Shown one piece after another: positions 9,167-18,579 of a stretch of 37,071 nt of DNA. The translations under genes were made by a program, and so were the position numbers. Positions within the stretch are counted from its first letter, which is position 1; each line of letters opens with the position of its first letter. The stretch is from NCBI GenBank assembly GCA_030824515.1, contig JAVBXN010000001.1, forward strand, positions 1 to 37,071. The letters are read 5' to 3'. The DNA comes from Pelobacter sp. (GTDB lineage Bacteria; Desulfobacterota; Desulfuromonadia; Geobacterales; Pseudopelobacteraceae). The notes beneath the pieces are model-generated. The model was not told the DNA's origin, made no database searches, and was given only the letters and a program-made list of their open reading frames with translations.

Positions 9167-10473
9167 TGCTTGAAGCCTTCCAGAATATATTCAAAATTCC
9201 TGAGCTTAAAAAAAGAGTTTTGTTTTCACTAGGAATGCTTGCAGTATATCGCATTGGATGTCATATCCCCACTCCCGGTATTGACAGGATCGCGCTATCG
9301 CACTTCTTCAAACAATCACAAGGGACTCTGCTGGGTCTCTTTGACATGTTTTCCGGCGGTGCTTTGGAGCGTTTAACGGTCTTTGCGCTTGGTATAATGC
9401 CGTACATTTCGTCTTCAATTATTTTCCAGCTTCTCACAGTTGTTGTACCAGCTATTGAAAAACTGTCAAAAGAGGGCGAATCCGGACGTAAGAAAATAAT
9501 TCAATACACCCGTTATGGAACTGTAGTCCTTAGCGTGGTCCAGGGTATGGGTGTTGCTGTCGGATTGGAAAGCATGCGGGGTCCCGCAGGAGAACTGGTT
9601 GTTCCTAGCCCTGGTTGGGGCTTTCGCATTTTGACAGTGATTACACTTACCGCTGGAACAGCATTTGTAATGTGGCTTGGTGAGCAGATGTCAGAAAAGG
9701 GTATCGGCAACGGTATCTCGCTGATAATCTTCGCTGGTATTGTTGTTAATATTCCCAATGCACTCATTAATACGGTTAAGTTGGTAAATGCCGGTCAGCT
9801 ATCCCTGTTTGTAATCATTTTCGTGTTGGCACTCATGTTTGCGGTCATTGCAGCAATAGTTTTTGTAGAACGCGGTCAGAGGCGTTTGCCGATTCATTAT
9901 GCCAAAAGGGTTGTCGGCCTTAAAACATTTAATGCACAGACATCGCACTTGCCGCTGAAGATCAACATGGCCGGTGTGATACCTCCGATCTTTGCATCGT
10001 CAATCATTATGTTTCCGGCCACTATTGCAAATTTCATAAATATTCCTTGGGTACAGAATGCCGCCAAGAGTCTTTCACCAGGCAACTGGGTTTACAATGT
10101 CTTTTTTGTTGCATTCATAGTCTTCTTCTGCTACTTCTACACAGCTGTGACTTTTAATCCCCACGACGTGGCAGAAAACATAAAGAAACAGGGTGGATAT
10201 ATACCTGGTATCCGTCCAGGAAAAGAAACTTCTGAATTCATGGACAGTGTCTTGTCCCGGCTGACTTTTGCCGGAGCAATATATATCTCTATTGTTTGTG
10301 TCCTGCCTACAATTCTGATTGGTAAATTCAATCTGCCATTTTATTTTGGCGGAACGGCTTTGTTGATTGCTGTGGGTGTTGGTATGGATACTGTTGCTCA
10401 GATCGAATCGCACCTGATAACTCGCAATTATGAAGGGTTCTTGAAGGGCGTTAGAATCAGAGGAAGGAAATAG
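9166..10473 (+). CDS. secY: Protein translocase subunit SecY
   Basis: 435 residues with about ten hydrophobic helices. Signatures are [13 protein letters not shown] near the N-terminus, [15 protein letters not shown] (helix 2), [14 protein letters not shown], and the cytoplasmic loop [21 protein letters not shown], which contacts SecA and ribosomes. SecY forms the inner-membrane pore of the general secretion pathway with SecE and SecG. The start GTG at 9166 overlaps the rplO stop by one base; TTGAGGAGAT upstream is the ribosome site. The normal end RIRGRK is present. Confidence 0.98.
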   Translation: MLEAFQNIFKIPELKKRVLFSLGMLAVYRIGCHIPTPGIDRIALSHFFKQSQGTLLGLFDMFSGGALERLTVFALGIMPYISSSIIFQLLTVVVPAIEKLSKEGESGRKKIIQYTRYGTVVLSVVQGMGVAVGLESMRGPAGELVVPSPGWGFRILTVITLTAGTAFVMWLGEQMSEKGIGNGISLIIFAGIVVNIPNALINTVKLVNAGQLSLFVIIFVLALMFAVIAAIVFVERGQRRLPIHYAKRVVGLKTFNAQTSHLPLKINMAGVIPPIFASSIIMFPATIANFINIPWVQNAAKSLSPGNWVYNVFFVAFIVFFCYFYTAVTFNPHDVAENIKKQGGYIPGIRPGKETSEFMDSVLSRLTFAGAIYISIVCVLPTILIGKFNLPFYFGGTALLIAVGVGMDTVAQIESHLITRNYEGFLKGVRIRGRK

Positions 10474-10476
10474 ACC

Positions 10477-11136
10477 GTGAACCTGATTCTTTTTGGACCG
10501 CCTGGTGCTGGAAAAGGAACCCAGGCCAAGTTTATAGTTGATCAATTCAGTATACCCCAGATATCTACAGGGGATATGTTGCGCGCTGCGGTTAAAGCCG
10601 GTTCCGAACTCGGCCTGAAGGCCAAGTCGGTTATGGATTCCGGTGGTTTGGTTTCTGATGACCTCGTTCTTGCGCTGGTTAAGGAGCGCCTGTCGTCATC
10701 CGATTGTAAGCAGGGTTTTATACTGGATGGTTTTCCTCGTACTTTGGCTCAGGCAGACGGTCTTTTGCAGGTTCTTGACGCAATTGGCAAATCAATTGAT
10801 CATGTAATCTCGCTAGATGTTGACAATGGTGAAATTGTTAAGCGGCTGTCGGGTAGAAGGACCTGTTCTGTTTGCGGAAAAGGCTACCATGTATTATATG
10901 ATGCGCCTCGCGTTGACGATGTTTGTGATGTATGTGGTGCTCCCTTGATTCAACGAGATGATGATTCCGAGCATACGGTAAAGAACAGGCTTGATGTTTA
11001 TGAACAGCAGACAGCCCCGCTTAAAAACTATTTTGAGGCAAAGTCACTGTTGAGGCATGTGAACGGTTGTGGCTCAATTAACGATATACAGAAACAGATA
11101 TGCACTTGTTTAGGCGGTATTGGTGATCGTTCTTAA
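10477..11136 (+). CDS. adk: Adenylate kinase, zinc-lid type
   Basis: 219 residues from GTG 10477, three bases after the secY stop and behind AGGAAGGAAA. The enzyme converts ATP + AMP to 2 ADP in the cytoplasm. P-loop GPPGAGKGT lies at residues 7-15, the AMP site STGDMLR at 30-36, and DGFPRT at 84-89. The lid has four cysteines, C130, C133, C150 and C153, the zinc-binding long form, in contrast to the cysteine-free E. coli lid. Linked to secY and map as in many bacteria. Confidence 0.97.
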   Translation: MNLILFGPPGAGKGTQAKFIVDQFSIPQISTGDMLRAAVKAGSELGLKAKSVMDSGGLVSDDLVLALVKERLSSSDCKQGFILDGFPRTLAQADGLLQVLDAIGKSIDHVISLDVDNGEIVKRLSGRRTCSVCGKGYHVLYDAPRVDDVCDVCGAPLIQRDDDSEHTVKNRLDVYEQQTAPLKNYFEAKSLLRHVNGCGSINDIQKQICTCLGGIGDRS

Positions 11137-11869
11137 ATCTCCTCAAGAGATTGACAGGATGAGAACAGCTTGCAGAATTGCTTACGAAATTCTTCTGCAT
11201 TTAAGCGAGTTAGTTCAGCCGGGTGTCACAACTTTTGATCTGGAGCAGATTGCGTCTGCGGAAGCTGGTAAGCGCAAGGCAAAGTGTGCATTTAAAGGGT
11301 ATCATAACTATCCTAGTTCACTGTGTTGTTCTCCTAATAATCAGGTCGTGCACGGGCTACCAACTAAAAACCCCTTAAAGTCCGGTGATATACTGAGTCT
11401 TGATTTTGGTGTCTACATCGACGAGTTCTACGGTGACTCTGCTGTTACTGTGCCTGTCGGTAAAATATCTCCAGCAGCACAAGCTCTGATTACGGCCACT
11501 GAACAGTCTCTGTATGCCGGTATTGAGAATGCCGTGCCGGGCAATCGACTTGGCGACGTTTCGCACGCTGTTCAGCATTACGTAGAAAAGCTCGGTTATT
11601 CAGTTGTACGAGATTTTGTTGGTCATGGGATTGGCCGGCATCTGCATGAAGATCCGCAGGTGCCCAATTTCGGACAACCGGGCAAGGGTTTGAAACTGAA
11701 GGCCGGGATGGTACTGGCCATCGAACCGATGATAAATGAAAAGTCACATGATGTAATTGTTTTGGATGATCAATGGACTGTAATTACTTCTGACGGTGGA
11801 CTTTCTGCGCATTTCGAACATACAGTAGCAATAACAGATAAAGGACCAGAAATATTGACACGCATTTGA
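11123..11869 (+). CDS. map: Methionine aminopeptidase type I
   Basis: 248 residues taking GTG 11123 as start (MIVLKSPQEIDRM); a TTG one codon earlier also opens the frame, but AGGCGG at 11112-11117 and the family start favour 11123. It removes the initiator methionine from nascent proteins. Metal ligands D94, D105, H168, E201 and E232 and substrate histidine H77 are all in their family motifs (VVHGLP, DFGVYIDEFYGDSA, GHGIGRHLHEDP, IEPM, FEHT). The first 14 bases overlap the end of adk. Confidence 0.96.
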   Translation: MIVLKSPQEIDRMRTACRIAYEILLHLSELVQPGVTTFDLEQIASAEAGKRKAKCAFKGYHNYPSSLCCSPNNQVVHGLPTKNPLKSGDILSLDFGVYIDEFYGDSAVTVPVGKISPAAQALITATEQSLYAGIENAVPGNRLGDVSHAVQHYVEKLGYSVVRDFVGHGIGRHLHEDPQVPNFGQPGKGLKLKAGMVLAIEPMINEKSHDVIVLDDQWTVITSDGGLSAHFEHTVAITDKGPEILTRI

Positions 11870-11893
11870 TAGTTGTGTGTGAAGGGGAGATAC

Positions 11894-12007
11894 ATGAAAG
11901 TACGTGCATCAGTTAAGAAAATCTGCGACAAATGTAAGATAATTAAACGCAAGGGTGTAGTTCGTGTTATCTGCGACATCCCTAAACATTCACAGCGTCA
12001 GGGATGA
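11894..12007 (+). CDS. rpmJ: 50S ribosomal protein L36, zinc form
   Basis: A 37-residue frame read directly: ATG 11894 to TGA 12005-12007, opening [17 protein letters not shown] and ending PKHSQRQG. C11, C14, C27 and H32 are the zinc ligands of the C+ L36 type. AGGGGAGA precedes the start. infA, which often sits between map and rpmJ, is absent: only 24 bases separate the two genes. L36 is a tiny 50S protein near the GTPase centre. Confidence 0.97.
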   Translation: MKVRASVKKICDKCKIIKRKGVVRVICDIPKHSQRQG

Positions 12008-12029
12008 GTAATTAAAGGAGGAATTTCCA

Positions 12030-12398
12030 TTGGCACGTATTGCAGGTATTGACTTACCAAAAAACAAGCGAATTGTAATTGCACTGACTTATATTTATGG
12101 TATCGGCAATTCAGCTGCAGAGAATATTCTCTCGGTTACTAAAATTGATCCGAACACCCGTACAGATAAATTGTCAGAGTCCGAAGTAGCTCGACTTCGT
12201 GAAGAAATAGATCGTAGCTGTAAGGTTGAGGGTGACCTCAGGCGTGAAATTTCCATGAACATCAAGCGTCTTATGGACTTGGGCTGTTATCGTGGACTTC
12301 GTCACAGAAAAGGGCTCCCGGTCAATGGTCAACGTACAAAGACCAATGCACGTACCAGGAAAGGTCCTGCCCGTACTGTTGCCGGTAAAAAGAAATAA
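12030..12398 (+). CDS. rpsM: 30S ribosomal protein S13 (TTG start)
   Basis: 122 residues starting with TTG 12030 ([15 protein letters not shown]), eight bases after AAGGAGG at 12015-12021. Motifs include [44 protein letters not shown] at the basic tail. S13 forms inter-subunit bridges B1a/B1b and touches P-site tRNA. First gene of the alpha section (rpsM-rpsK-rpsD-rpoA-rplQ). Confidence 0.97.
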   Translation: MARIAGIDLPKNKRIVIALTYIYGIGNSAAENILSVTKIDPNTRTDKLSESEVARLREEIDRSCKVEGDLRREISMNIKRLMDLGCYRGLRHRKGLPVNGQRTKTNARTRKGPARTVAGKKK

Positions 12399-12423
12399 TA
12401 TAAATTAGCTCTGGAGAATACGA

Positions 12424-12819
12424 ATGGCAAGCCCATCCAAAAAAGTAGTACGCAAGAAAAAAGAACGTAAAAATATATCCAATGGTGTTGCTCACATACA
12501 GGCGACTTTCAACAACACTATTATCACAATTACCGATCCGGTCGGCAACGTGATCTCATGGTCTACTGCCGGTGCCAAAGGCTTTAAGGGCTCTCGTAAA
12601 AGTACTCCTTTTGCTGCCCAGATAGCCGCTGAAGACTGTGTTAAAAAAGCACAGGAACACGGATTGCGCAGTGTGGAGGTTTATGTAAAGGGCCCGGGAT
12701 CGGGTCGTGAGTCTGCATTGCGTGCACTTCAGGCTGCCGGACTGGTCATAAGTTTCATTAAGGACGTTACGCCGATTCCTCATAACGGCTGTCGCCCACC
12801 GAAACGTAGAAGAGTTTGA
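12424..12819 (+). CDS. rpsK: 30S ribosomal protein S11
   Basis: 131 residues with [53 protein letters not shown] and the end [18 protein letters not shown], in which the Asn-Gly is the site of isoaspartate formation in E. coli S11. S11 lies on the 30S platform by the mRNA exit and anti-Shine-Dalgarno region. The start ATG follows CTGGAG. The N-terminal extension [14 protein letters not shown] is basic, common in the family. Confidence 0.98.
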   Translation: MASPSKKVVRKKKERKNISNGVAHIQATFNNTIITITDPVGNVISWSTAGAKGFKGSRKSTPFAAQIAAEDCVKKAQEHGLRSVEVYVKGPGSGRESALRALQAAGLVISFIKDVTPIPHNGCRPPKRRRV

Positions 12820-12850
12820 TACAGGTTTAACACTTTTAAGGAGGTTTTCA

Positions 12851-13477
12851 TTGGCTCGTTATACAGGACCTTCATGCCGTTTGTGCAGAAGAGAAAACAC
12901 GGAATTATTTCTAAAAGGCGATCGCTGCTATACTGATAAGTGTGCAATCAAGCGTCGTAACTACCCTCCTGGTCAGCATGGCCAAGGTCGCACTAAAGTC
13001 TCTGCTTACGGTGTACAGCTCCGTGAAAAACAGAAAGTGCGCCGCATATATGGAATTCTTGAAAAGCAATTCCGCGGTTACTTTCACCTGGCCGACCGTA
13101 TGAAGGGTGTGACTGGTGAGAACCTGCTGTCTCTGTTGGAGCGCCGCCTTGATAACGTAGCTTACAGGCTGGGCTTTGCTACATCGCGGACCGAATCCCG
13201 CCAGCTTGTGCGTCACGGTCATTTTACTATCAACGGCAGAAAAGTAAACATTCCCTCCATCCAGCTCAAAACAGGAGATGTCGTTGAATTAAGAGAAAAA
13301 AGCAGAAAGATCGTCGCCGTAAACGATGCTCTGGAAGCGGTTGTCCGTCGTGGAATTCCGCAGTGGCTCGAGCTTGATCGTGATGCCTTCAAAGGTACCT
13401 TGAAGGGAGTTCCCGTTCGCGAGGACATCACTACACCGATTCAGGAACAACTGATCGTAGAGCTCTATTCCAAGTAA
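12851..13477 (+). CDS. rpsD: 30S ribosomal protein S4, cysteine (zinc) form, TTG start
   Basis: 208 residues from TTG 12851 ([15 protein letters not shown]), six bases after AAGGAGG at 12838-12844. C9, C12, C26 and C31 form the zinc-binding N-terminal set seen in C+ S4 proteins. The S4 RNA-binding domain is [34 protein letters not shown]4 nucleates 30S assembly and in E. coli represses the alpha operon; a repressor pseudoknot here was not evident by eye. Confidence 0.97.
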   Translation: MARYTGPSCRLCRRENTELFLKGDRCYTDKCAIKRRNYPPGQHGQGRTKVSAYGVQLREKQKVRRIYGILEKQFRGYFHLADRMKGVTGENLLSLLERRLDNVAYRLGFATSRTESRQLVRHGHFTINGRKVNIPSIQLKTGDVVELREKSRKIVAVNDALEAVVRRGIPQWLELDRDAFKGTLKGVPVREDITTPIQEQLIVELYSK

Positions 13478-13542
13478 TCTCCGGATACTGCTGATTCTTG
13501 TTGTAAACGACAACCGGACTATTATTTCTGGAGGAGGTAGTA

Positions 13543-14565
13543 ATGTACAAAAACTGGCGTGATCTTATTAAACCTAAACAACTTCAGGTTGAAAAGGACT
13601 CACTTACAGATACTTATGGTAAATTTTATGCTGAACCGTTTGAGAGAGGTTTTGGAACCACTCTGGGCAATTCGCTGAGAAGAATATTGCTTTCTTCGCT
13701 TCAAGGAGCTGCAATTACTTCGGTTCGCATAAAAGGTGTTTTGCATGAGTTTTCTGCAATACAGGGCGTAACTGAAGATGTAACCGATATAATCCTGAAT
13801 CTGAAAGGTGTCAGACTGAAACTGCATTCATCTGATCAGGCCAATATACATATCAAACACAAAGGTGTCGGTGTAATTACCGCCGGTTCAATAATTGTCG
13901 GTCATAACATTGAAGTTATGAATCCGGATCACTATATTGCCACATGCGGCAAGGATGCCAATTTTGAAGTTGAGATGACGGTCAAGATGGGCAAGGGCTA
14001 TGTGTCTGCTGACCGTAACAGGGATGAGAGCGCACCCGTTGGCACAATACCGATTGATGCAATTTACACCCCGATCAAGAAAGTCAATTTTTCCGTATCA
14101 AATGCGCGTGTTGGCCAGATGACGGATTACGACAAACTTAATCTTGAAGTTTGGACCGACGGTAGTGTCAAGCCTGAAGATGCTGTTGCATATTCGGCCA
14201 AGATAATGAAGGAACAGCTCACAATCTTCATCAATTTTGATGAAGAGGCAGAACCGTTCCAGGATGAAGAATCCCAGGAAGACAAAGACAAGGTAAATGA
14301 AAACCTTTACAGGACCGTTGAAGAGCTTGAGCTTTCCGTCCGTTCTGCAAACTGTCTGAAAAATGCTGGTATCAAGCTGATTGGTGAGCTAGTTACCAAA
14401 TCTGAATCGGAAATGCTCAAAACCCAGAACTTTGGTCGCAAGTCCTTGAATGAAATCAAGGATATCCTTACGGACATGGGTCTTACTTTCGGCATGAAGA
14501 TTGACGGTTTTCCTGATCCGGAACTAATGAGCCGTCTGCGTGGCGAGCAAAAAGAAGAAGAATAG
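13543..14565 (+). CDS. rpoA: DNA-directed RNA polymerase subunit alpha
   Basis: 340 residues. The assembly domain holds [28 protein letters not shown] and [22 protein letters not shown]; the C-terminal domain (about residues 255-325) holds [41 protein letters not shown] for UP-element and activator contacts. An acidic linker [17 protein letters not shown] joins them. GGAGGAGG at the ribosome site is strong. 65 bases separate it from rpsD, the largest gap inside the alpha section, without a terminator. Confidence 0.98.
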   Translation: MYKNWRDLIKPKQLQVEKDSLTDTYGKFYAEPFERGFGTTLGNSLRRILLSSLQGAAITSVRIKGVLHEFSAIQGVTEDVTDIILNLKGVRLKLHSSDQANIHIKHKGVGVITAGSIIVGHNIEVMNPDHYIATCGKDANFEVEMTVKMGKGYVSADRNRDESAPVGTIPIDAIYTPIKKVNFSVSNARVGQMTDYDKLNLEVWTDGSVKPEDAVAYSAKIMKEQLTIFINFDEEAEPFQDEESQEDKDKVNENLYRTVEELELSVRSANCLKNAGIKLIGELVTKSESEMLKTQNFGRKSLNEIKDILTDMGLTFGMKIDGFPDPELMSRLRGEQKEEE

Positions 14566-14603
14566 ATTGGATATCAGCAGCAGTATTAGAAAGGAATCAA
14601 TTT

Positions 14604-15101
14604 ATGCGTCACTGTAAAACAGGCAGAAGATTGGGCAGGAAAACAAGTCATCGTGAAGCGATGTTTAGAAATATGGTAACTTCGTTACTTAACCACGAGA
14701 AAATTACTACAACTGATGCCAAAGCAAAAGAGATTCGCATTGTTGCCGAGCGCATGATCACGCTCGGAAAGCGCGGCGATCTGCACTCAATGCGACTGGC
14801 TGCTTCCGTTATTCGTGAAAAATCTGTTGTCACCAAGCTTTTCTCCACGATAGCTCCCCGTTACAAGGACCGCCCCGGTGGTTACACTCGTATCGTCAAG
14901 CTGGGTATCCGTCAGGGTGATGCTGCACCGACCTCTTTGATCGAATTGGTTGAAGCAGAGATGAAACCTTCGAAGGTTAAACAGCCGGTTGCCAAAGTTG
15001 CTAAGCCTGCTGTAGTTGCAGCTGCTCCTGCAGCAGTTGTAGAAGCACCTGTGGCAGAGGCGGTTGAAGTTGCAGAAACAACCGAGACTAAAGCAGAGTA
15101 G
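14604..15101 (+). CDS. rplQ: 50S ribosomal protein L17 with Ala-rich C-terminal tail
   Basis: 165 residues. The first about 120 are canonical: [60 protein letters not shown]. The remaining about 40 residues form a low-complexity Ala/Val/Pro tail with acidic end ([20 protein letters not shown]), absent from E. coli L17 (127 residues). L17 sits at the tunnel exit; the tail is expected to be unstructured. Last gene of the cluster, 25 bases before the terminator. Confidence 0.96.
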   Translation: MRHCKTGRRLGRKTSHREAMFRNMVTSLLNHEKITTTDAKAKEIRIVAERMITLGKRGDLHSMRLAASVIREKSVVTKLFSTIAPRYKDRPGGYTRIVKLGIRQGDAAPTSLIELVEAEMKPSKVKQPVAKVAKPAVVAAAPAAVVEAPVAEAVEVAETTETKAE

Positions 15102-15126
15102 CAGCAGGCTGATCTATATTTATCAT

Positions 15127-15158
15127 GGCACGAAGTCATACTTCGTGCCTTTTTTTTT
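15127..15158 (+). terminator. Intrinsic terminator of the ribosomal cluster
   Basis: A perfect nine-base stem, GGCACGAAG (15127-15135) pairing with CTTCGTGCC (15141-15149) around the loop TCATA, followed by nine T residues (15150-15158). It lies 25 bases after the rplQ stop and closes the only clear terminator-bounded unit on this strand from position 1. Confidence 0.95.
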
Positions 15159-15248
15159 AACTTGCATCAATGAGCGCAATCATTAAGCCCGATATCCTGC
15201 CCTATTCACAAGGATGGACATTGCTGCTCGCAAAAAGGATTGAAACTG

Positions 15249-15455
15249 ATGTCTTACATCGTGATAAATGTCGAACGTTGCAAGGGGTGTGGACTCTGCA
15301 CTATCGCCTGTCCTAAAAAGCTGGTCACGATGAGCGATGAGCTCAATAATCTTGGATTCTCGGTCGCGGTTTTTGCGGAGAACGGGAAATGCACCGGCTG
15401 TGCATTGTGTGCCGAGATGTGTCCGGATGTGGCCATCACTGTCTTCAAGGAGTGA
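15249..15455 (+). CDS. korD: 2-oxoacid:ferredoxin oxidoreductase, delta (2[4Fe-4S] ferredoxin) subunit
   Basis: 68 residues from ATG 15249, nine bases after AAAGGA; a TTG three codons upstream is less likely. Two cluster motifs are complete: C11, C14, C17, C21 followed by P, and C48, C51, C54, C58 followed by P, so it binds two 4Fe-4S clusters and passes electrons from the TPP subunit to ferredoxin. It is first in a D-A-B-C operon. Base composition here is more GC-rich than in the ribosomal genes before it. Assignment to 2-oxoglutarate as substrate is inferred from the subunit order and alpha/beta type. Confidence 0.85.
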   Translation: MSYIVINVERCKGCGLCTIACPKKLVTMSDELNNLGFSVAVFAENGKCTGCALCAEMCPDVAITVFKE

Positions 15456-15460
15456 CTTCT

Positions 15461-16543
15461 GTGAGTTCACCAAATTCAGATAAAAAATTCGTCAAGGGGA
15501 ATGAGGCTGTTGCCATGGCGGCACTGGAAGCTGGTTGTCGTTATTACTTCGGCTACCCGATAACTCCCCAGAGTGACATACCGGAATATCTGTCACGGGA
15601 ACTGCCGCGCCTCGGTGGCGAATTCATCCAGGCCGAAAGTGAGATCGGGGCCATCAACATGCTGCTCGGCGCATCCGCAACCGGCGTGCGGGCCATGACC
15701 TCATCGTCCGGTCCCGGAATATCGCTCAAGCAGGAAGGCATCTCCTACATGGCCGGTTCGGAACTGCCGGGTGTTATTGTCGATATCATGCGGGCCGGTC
15801 CCGGCCTTGGCGGGATCGATGCCTCGCAGGCCGACTATTTTCAGGCTACCCGTGGCGGTGGACATGGCGGCTACCGGATCATTGTCCTCGCTCCCTCTTC
15901 GGTACAGGAGATGTATGACCTTACCATGCTGGCATTCGACCTTTCCGATATCTACCGTATGCCTGCCATGGTGCTTGCCGATTCCGTTATCGGCCAGATG
16001 AAGGAGTCCTTTACCTGCAATCCCAGGCCAAAAGTGGCATTACCGGACAAGCCGTGGGCGGTGCGGGGACGTGCCGAGGGTGAGCCACAAAATATAGTCA
16101 AGTCGCTTTATCTCGGAGATGGCGAGATGGAGGCCTTTCACTGGAAAATGCACGCTCGCTACCAGGAACTGGCCGACAACGAATGCCGCTGGGAGGAGAC
16201 CGACACGGATGATGCAGAGCTGGTTGTAACGGCATTCGGCTCAACCGCTCGCATAGCCATGACAGCCGTCGCAATGGCGCGCAGTGAAGGGATCAAGGCC
16301 GGTCTGCTGCGACCGGTTACCCTGTTCCCGTTTCCGAAGAAGGCCTACGCTGCTCTCTCGGAGCGCTGCAAGTGTTTCCTGGATGTAGAGCTTTCCACCG
16401 GCCAGATGATTGACGATGTCCGTCTTTCAGTGGCGCGGGATACGGAAGTCCACTTCTACGGGCGTCCGCCCGGCGCCGGATCTTTGCCGACTCCCGAAGA
16501 GCTGCTGCTGCAGATAAAAAAACATTACCGGACATGTGCCTGA
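15461..16543 (+). CDS. korA: 2-oxoacid (probably 2-oxoglutarate):ferredoxin oxidoreductase, alpha subunit
   Basis: 360 residues from GTG 15461, eight bases after AAGGAG and only five bases after the korD stop. The frame is open further upstream but overlaps korD, so that is rejected. Motifs are [50 protein letters not shown] and GGHGGYR, typical of the POR/KOR pyrimidine-binding alpha chain. With KorB it decarboxylates a 2-oxoacid to acyl-CoA and reduces ferredoxin, in anaerobes either oxidatively in the TCA cycle or in reverse. Confidence 0.88.
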   Translation: MSSPNSDKKFVKGNEAVAMAALEAGCRYYFGYPITPQSDIPEYLSRELPRLGGEFIQAESEIGAINMLLGASATGVRAMTSSSGPGISLKQEGISYMAGSELPGVIVDIMRAGPGLGGIDASQADYFQATRGGGHGGYRIIVLAPSSVQEMYDLTMLAFDLSDIYRMPAMVLADSVIGQMKESFTCNPRPKVALPDKPWAVRGRAEGEPQNIVKSLYLGDGEMEAFHWKMHARYQELADNECRWEETDTDDAELVVTAFGSTARIAMTAVAMARSEGIKAGLLRPVTLFPFPKKAYAALSERCKCFLDVELSTGQMIDDVRLSVARDTEVHFYGRPPGAGSLPTPEELLLQIKKHYRTCA

Positions 16544-16562
16544 TACTATGGGGATCAATGCT

Positions 16563-17306
16563 ATGAAGAATGTGTTTGCCCGCCCCGACAGCCTTAAAGA
16601 TGTTCAGACCCACTTCTGTCCCGGTTGCCATCATGGCTCTGTGCACCGCCTGGTAGCCGAGGCGCTGGATGAACATGACCTTCGCAGCCGGACAATCGGC
16701 GTTGCTTCGGTCGGCTGCTCGGTATTTCTCTACGGCTATTTCGATGTCGATGTGATCGAATCTCCGCACGGCCGGGCTCCGGCTGTGGCCACGGGCGCCA
16801 AACGCGCCCGTCCCGACCGGATCGTGTTTACCTATCAGGGTGACGGCGATCTGGCCGCCATCGGCACATCGGAGATCATTCACGCAGCCAACAGGGGCGA
16901 GGACATTACCGTTATCTTCGTCAACAACACCACCTACGGCATGACCGGCGGTCAGATGGCTCCCACAACCCTGCCGGGGCAGAAGACCTCCACATCGCCC
17001 TATGGGCGCGATACCAGCAAGGACGGTGCGCCATTCAGGATGGCGGAACTTCTCTCCCATCTGGATGGTGTTGCCTACTCGGCCCGGGTAGCGGTAAACA
17101 GCCCCAGGAATGTTCTTCAGGCCAAGAAAATAATCAGCACCGCTTTCCGCTACCAGGTCGAGAAAAAAGGATTTGCCTTCATCGAAGTGCTGGCCTCCTG
17201 TCCGACCAACTGGGGCATGAAGCCGCTGGAAGCCAACCAGAGGGTCGCTGATGAGATGATCCCCTACTTCCCCTTGGGTGTTTACCGCAATACCGCTAAT
17301 CTGTAA
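16563..17306 (+). CDS. korB: 2-oxoacid:ferredoxin oxidoreductase, beta (TPP) subunit
   Basis: 247 residues from ATG 16563, chosen because GGGGA at 16550-16554 precedes it by eight bases and the family starts close to RPxSLKDVxTHxCPGC; GTG 16536 and ATG 16548 are alternatives. The thiamine-diphosphate motif is [14 protein letters not shown] (residues 91-104) with N121/N122 in [16 protein letters not shown] at 19-22 is the conserved N-terminal pair. Cytoplasmic enzyme of the KorDABC complex; the previous gene ends 19 bases earlier. Confidence 0.88.
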   Translation: MKNVFARPDSLKDVQTHFCPGCHHGSVHRLVAEALDEHDLRSRTIGVASVGCSVFLYGYFDVDVIESPHGRAPAVATGAKRARPDRIVFTYQGDGDLAAIGTSEIIHAANRGEDITVIFVNNTTYGMTGGQMAPTTLPGQKTSTSPYGRDTSKDGAPFRMAELLSHLDGVAYSARVAVNSPRNVLQAKKIISTAFRYQVEKKGFAFIEVLASCPTNWGMKPLEANQRVADEMIPYFPLGVYRNTANL

Positions 17307-17318
17307 CCTGGAGAAACC

Positions 17319-17855
17319 ATGCGTCATGATGTTTTTATAGCCGGTTATGGTGGACAGGGAGTGCTGCTGGCCGGAAACCTGCTCTCTTACGCCGCCATTG
17401 TTGAAGGCAACAATGTTTCTTTTTTTCCCGCCTACGGTGTTGAAAAACGGGGCGGATCGGCCATGTGTACGGTCGTCTTCGCCGAAGGGGACACCGGTTC
17501 GCCGATTGTCGGTAACCCTTCGGTCACGGTCTGCCTGAACCAGCTCTCATTTGACAAGTATGCCCCAAAGGTCAAGCCGGGCGGTATCTGCATAGTCAAT
17601 TCCAGCCTTGTCAATGTCGGAGACTACGCTGCCGACGGCGTCGAACTGGTCCAGGTGCCGATGAACCAGCTGGCGCTGGATCTGGGGGACGTGCGTATGG
17701 TCAACATGGTGGCCTGCGGCGCCTATGCGGCCAAATCCGGCGCACTCAAGCTGGAATCGCTGGGCGAGGCGCTCAAGAAAGCTCTTCCGGAACGCAACCA
17801 CGCCCTGATCCCTGCCAACATCAACGCCCTGAAAGCCGGTGCGGCGGCCGTATAA
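17319..17855 (+). CDS. korC: 2-oxoacid:ferredoxin oxidoreductase, gamma subunit
   Basis: 178 residues with the gamma-chain opening DVFIAGYGGQGVLLAGNLL and the block FFPAYGVEKRGGSAMCTVV, then VTVCLNQLSFDKY. It is the small structural subunit of the KOR/POR complex and contributes to the coenzyme A site. The ATG follows CTGGAG, 12 bases after korB. Last gene of the operon; no strong terminator before the tRNA promoter that follows. Confidence 0.88.
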   Translation: MRHDVFIAGYGGQGVLLAGNLLSYAAIVEGNNVSFFPAYGVEKRGGSAMCTVVFAEGDTGSPIVGNPSVTVCLNQLSFDKYAPKVKPGGICIVNSSLVNVGDYAADGVELVQVPMNQLALDLGDVRMVNMVACGAYAAKSGALKLESLGEALKKALPERNHALIPANINALKAGAAAV

Positions 17856-17869
17856 AGTCAAAGAAACGC

Positions 17870-17898
17870 TTGACGGCACCGGCCTGATTTGTTAAAAG
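17870..17898 (+). promoter_or_regulatory. Sigma-70-type promoter of tRNA-Gln
   Basis: TTGACG (17870-17875) and TAAAAG (17893-17898) are separated by exactly 17 bases, giving 5/6 and 4/6 matches to the consensus hexamers. The predicted start lies near 17905, eight bases before the mature tRNA. Predicted by eye only. Confidence 0.6.
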
Positions 17899-17912
17899 AA
17901 GAGTTCAAATAT

Positions 17913-17986
17913 TGGGGTATCGCCAAATGGTAAGGCAACGGCCTCTGACGCCGTCACTCTTGGTTCGAATCCAGGTACCCCAGCCA
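17913..17986 (+). tRNA. tRNA-Gln (anticodon CTG)
   Basis: The acceptor arms TGGGGTA (17913-17919) and TACCCCA (17976-17982) pair fully, followed by discriminator G and an encoded CCA (17984-17986). The anticodon stem ACGGC/GCCGT encloses the seven-base loop CTCTGAC, putting CTG (17945-17947) at the anticodon, which reads CAG glutamine codons. The T arm has GGTTCGAATCC. Four-arm folding was checked by hand. I saw no second copy of its 3' end further on, so there is no sign that it serves as an integration site here. Confidence 0.95.
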
Positions 17987-17995
17987 TACAATAAC

Positions 17996-18028
17996 AGGCA
18001 CTTACAGGCAATCTGTAGGTGCCTTTTT
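17996..18028 (+). terminator. Intrinsic terminator after tRNA-Gln
   Basis: AGGCACTTACAG (17996-18007) pairs with CTGTAGGTGCCT (18013-18024) through 12 positions with one G-T pair, loop GCAAT, followed by a short T run (18024-18028). It begins nine bases after the tRNA CCA end. Confidence 0.85.
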
Positions 18029-18108
18029 CATTTCCACAGGAAATGCCGATACCACTGTGCTGCTCCATGACGCTTTTCTCCATCTGCTTGATCAGTGGGG
18101 CATACTTA

Positions 18109-18579
18109 TTACTTGCTGCCGGACTCTTCCTGCAACACAACCTGGTAACCTTCCAGCTTGAATCTGACGACATAATCCAGACCGCATTTGCCGCAGCGGA
18201 AGGCCTGATTGAGCCCGTCAGCTCCCTTCTCGACCCAGCCCGCCAGTATGTCGCGTGAACCGCACCTGGTCCTGGGGCAACGTTCGCCCCCCTTTTTCAC
18301 AAACAACTCGTCGGTCAGAAACTCCGGTTTTTCCACGCCCCCCATCATCGACTGCCGGAAAATCCTGTGCGTGGCCGCCACCGCCTCAATGCAGGCGCTG
18401 GCTTCCGAAGCGCTGCCCTCTTCCAGCAGGGTCTCGGGAGGGGTCTGGTCGCGGTAGACCAGGCTGCAGGAATAACCCTTGCCGCCGCGATCCACCTTGA
18501 TGCCGAAGGTGGTTTCCTTCAATACGCCAAGATTGAGCTCGGTAACCCGCGCCTTGAGCTGTTTTTCAGTAACTTTCAT
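18109..18579 (-). CDS. Uncharacterised protein with C-terminal four-cysteine zinc ribbon
   Basis: 156 residues on the minus strand, ATG at 18577-18579 with GGAGA about nine bases upstream. I do not recognise a named family. The first half looks like a compact alpha/beta domain (KARVTELNLGVLKETTFGIKVD); C101, C106, C129 and C132 (CPRTRCGS and RCGKCG) form a probable zinc ribbon, as in RNA- or nucleic-acid-binding proteins. It stands alone, convergent with the tRNA gene and divergent from the chemoreceptor. Plus-strand frames opposite it are shadows. Function is unknown. Confidence 0.75.
   Translation of the reverse strand: MKVTEKQLKARVTELNLGVLKETTFGIKVDRGGKGYSCSLVYRDQTPPETLLEEGSASEASACIEAVAATHRIFRQSMMGGVEKPEFLTDELFVKKGGERCPRTRCGSRDILAGWVEKGADGLNQAFRCGKCGLDYVVRFKLEGYQVVLQEESGSK

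Noticed and set aside
16317..17327. 336-residue minus-strand frame opposite korB
   Set aside because: Long only because korB is GC-rich; no family features and fully antisense to a clear enzyme gene.
17913..17986. tRNA-Gln as attachment site of an integrated element
   Set aside because: I saw no second copy of the tRNA 3' end downstream and no integrase in the window.
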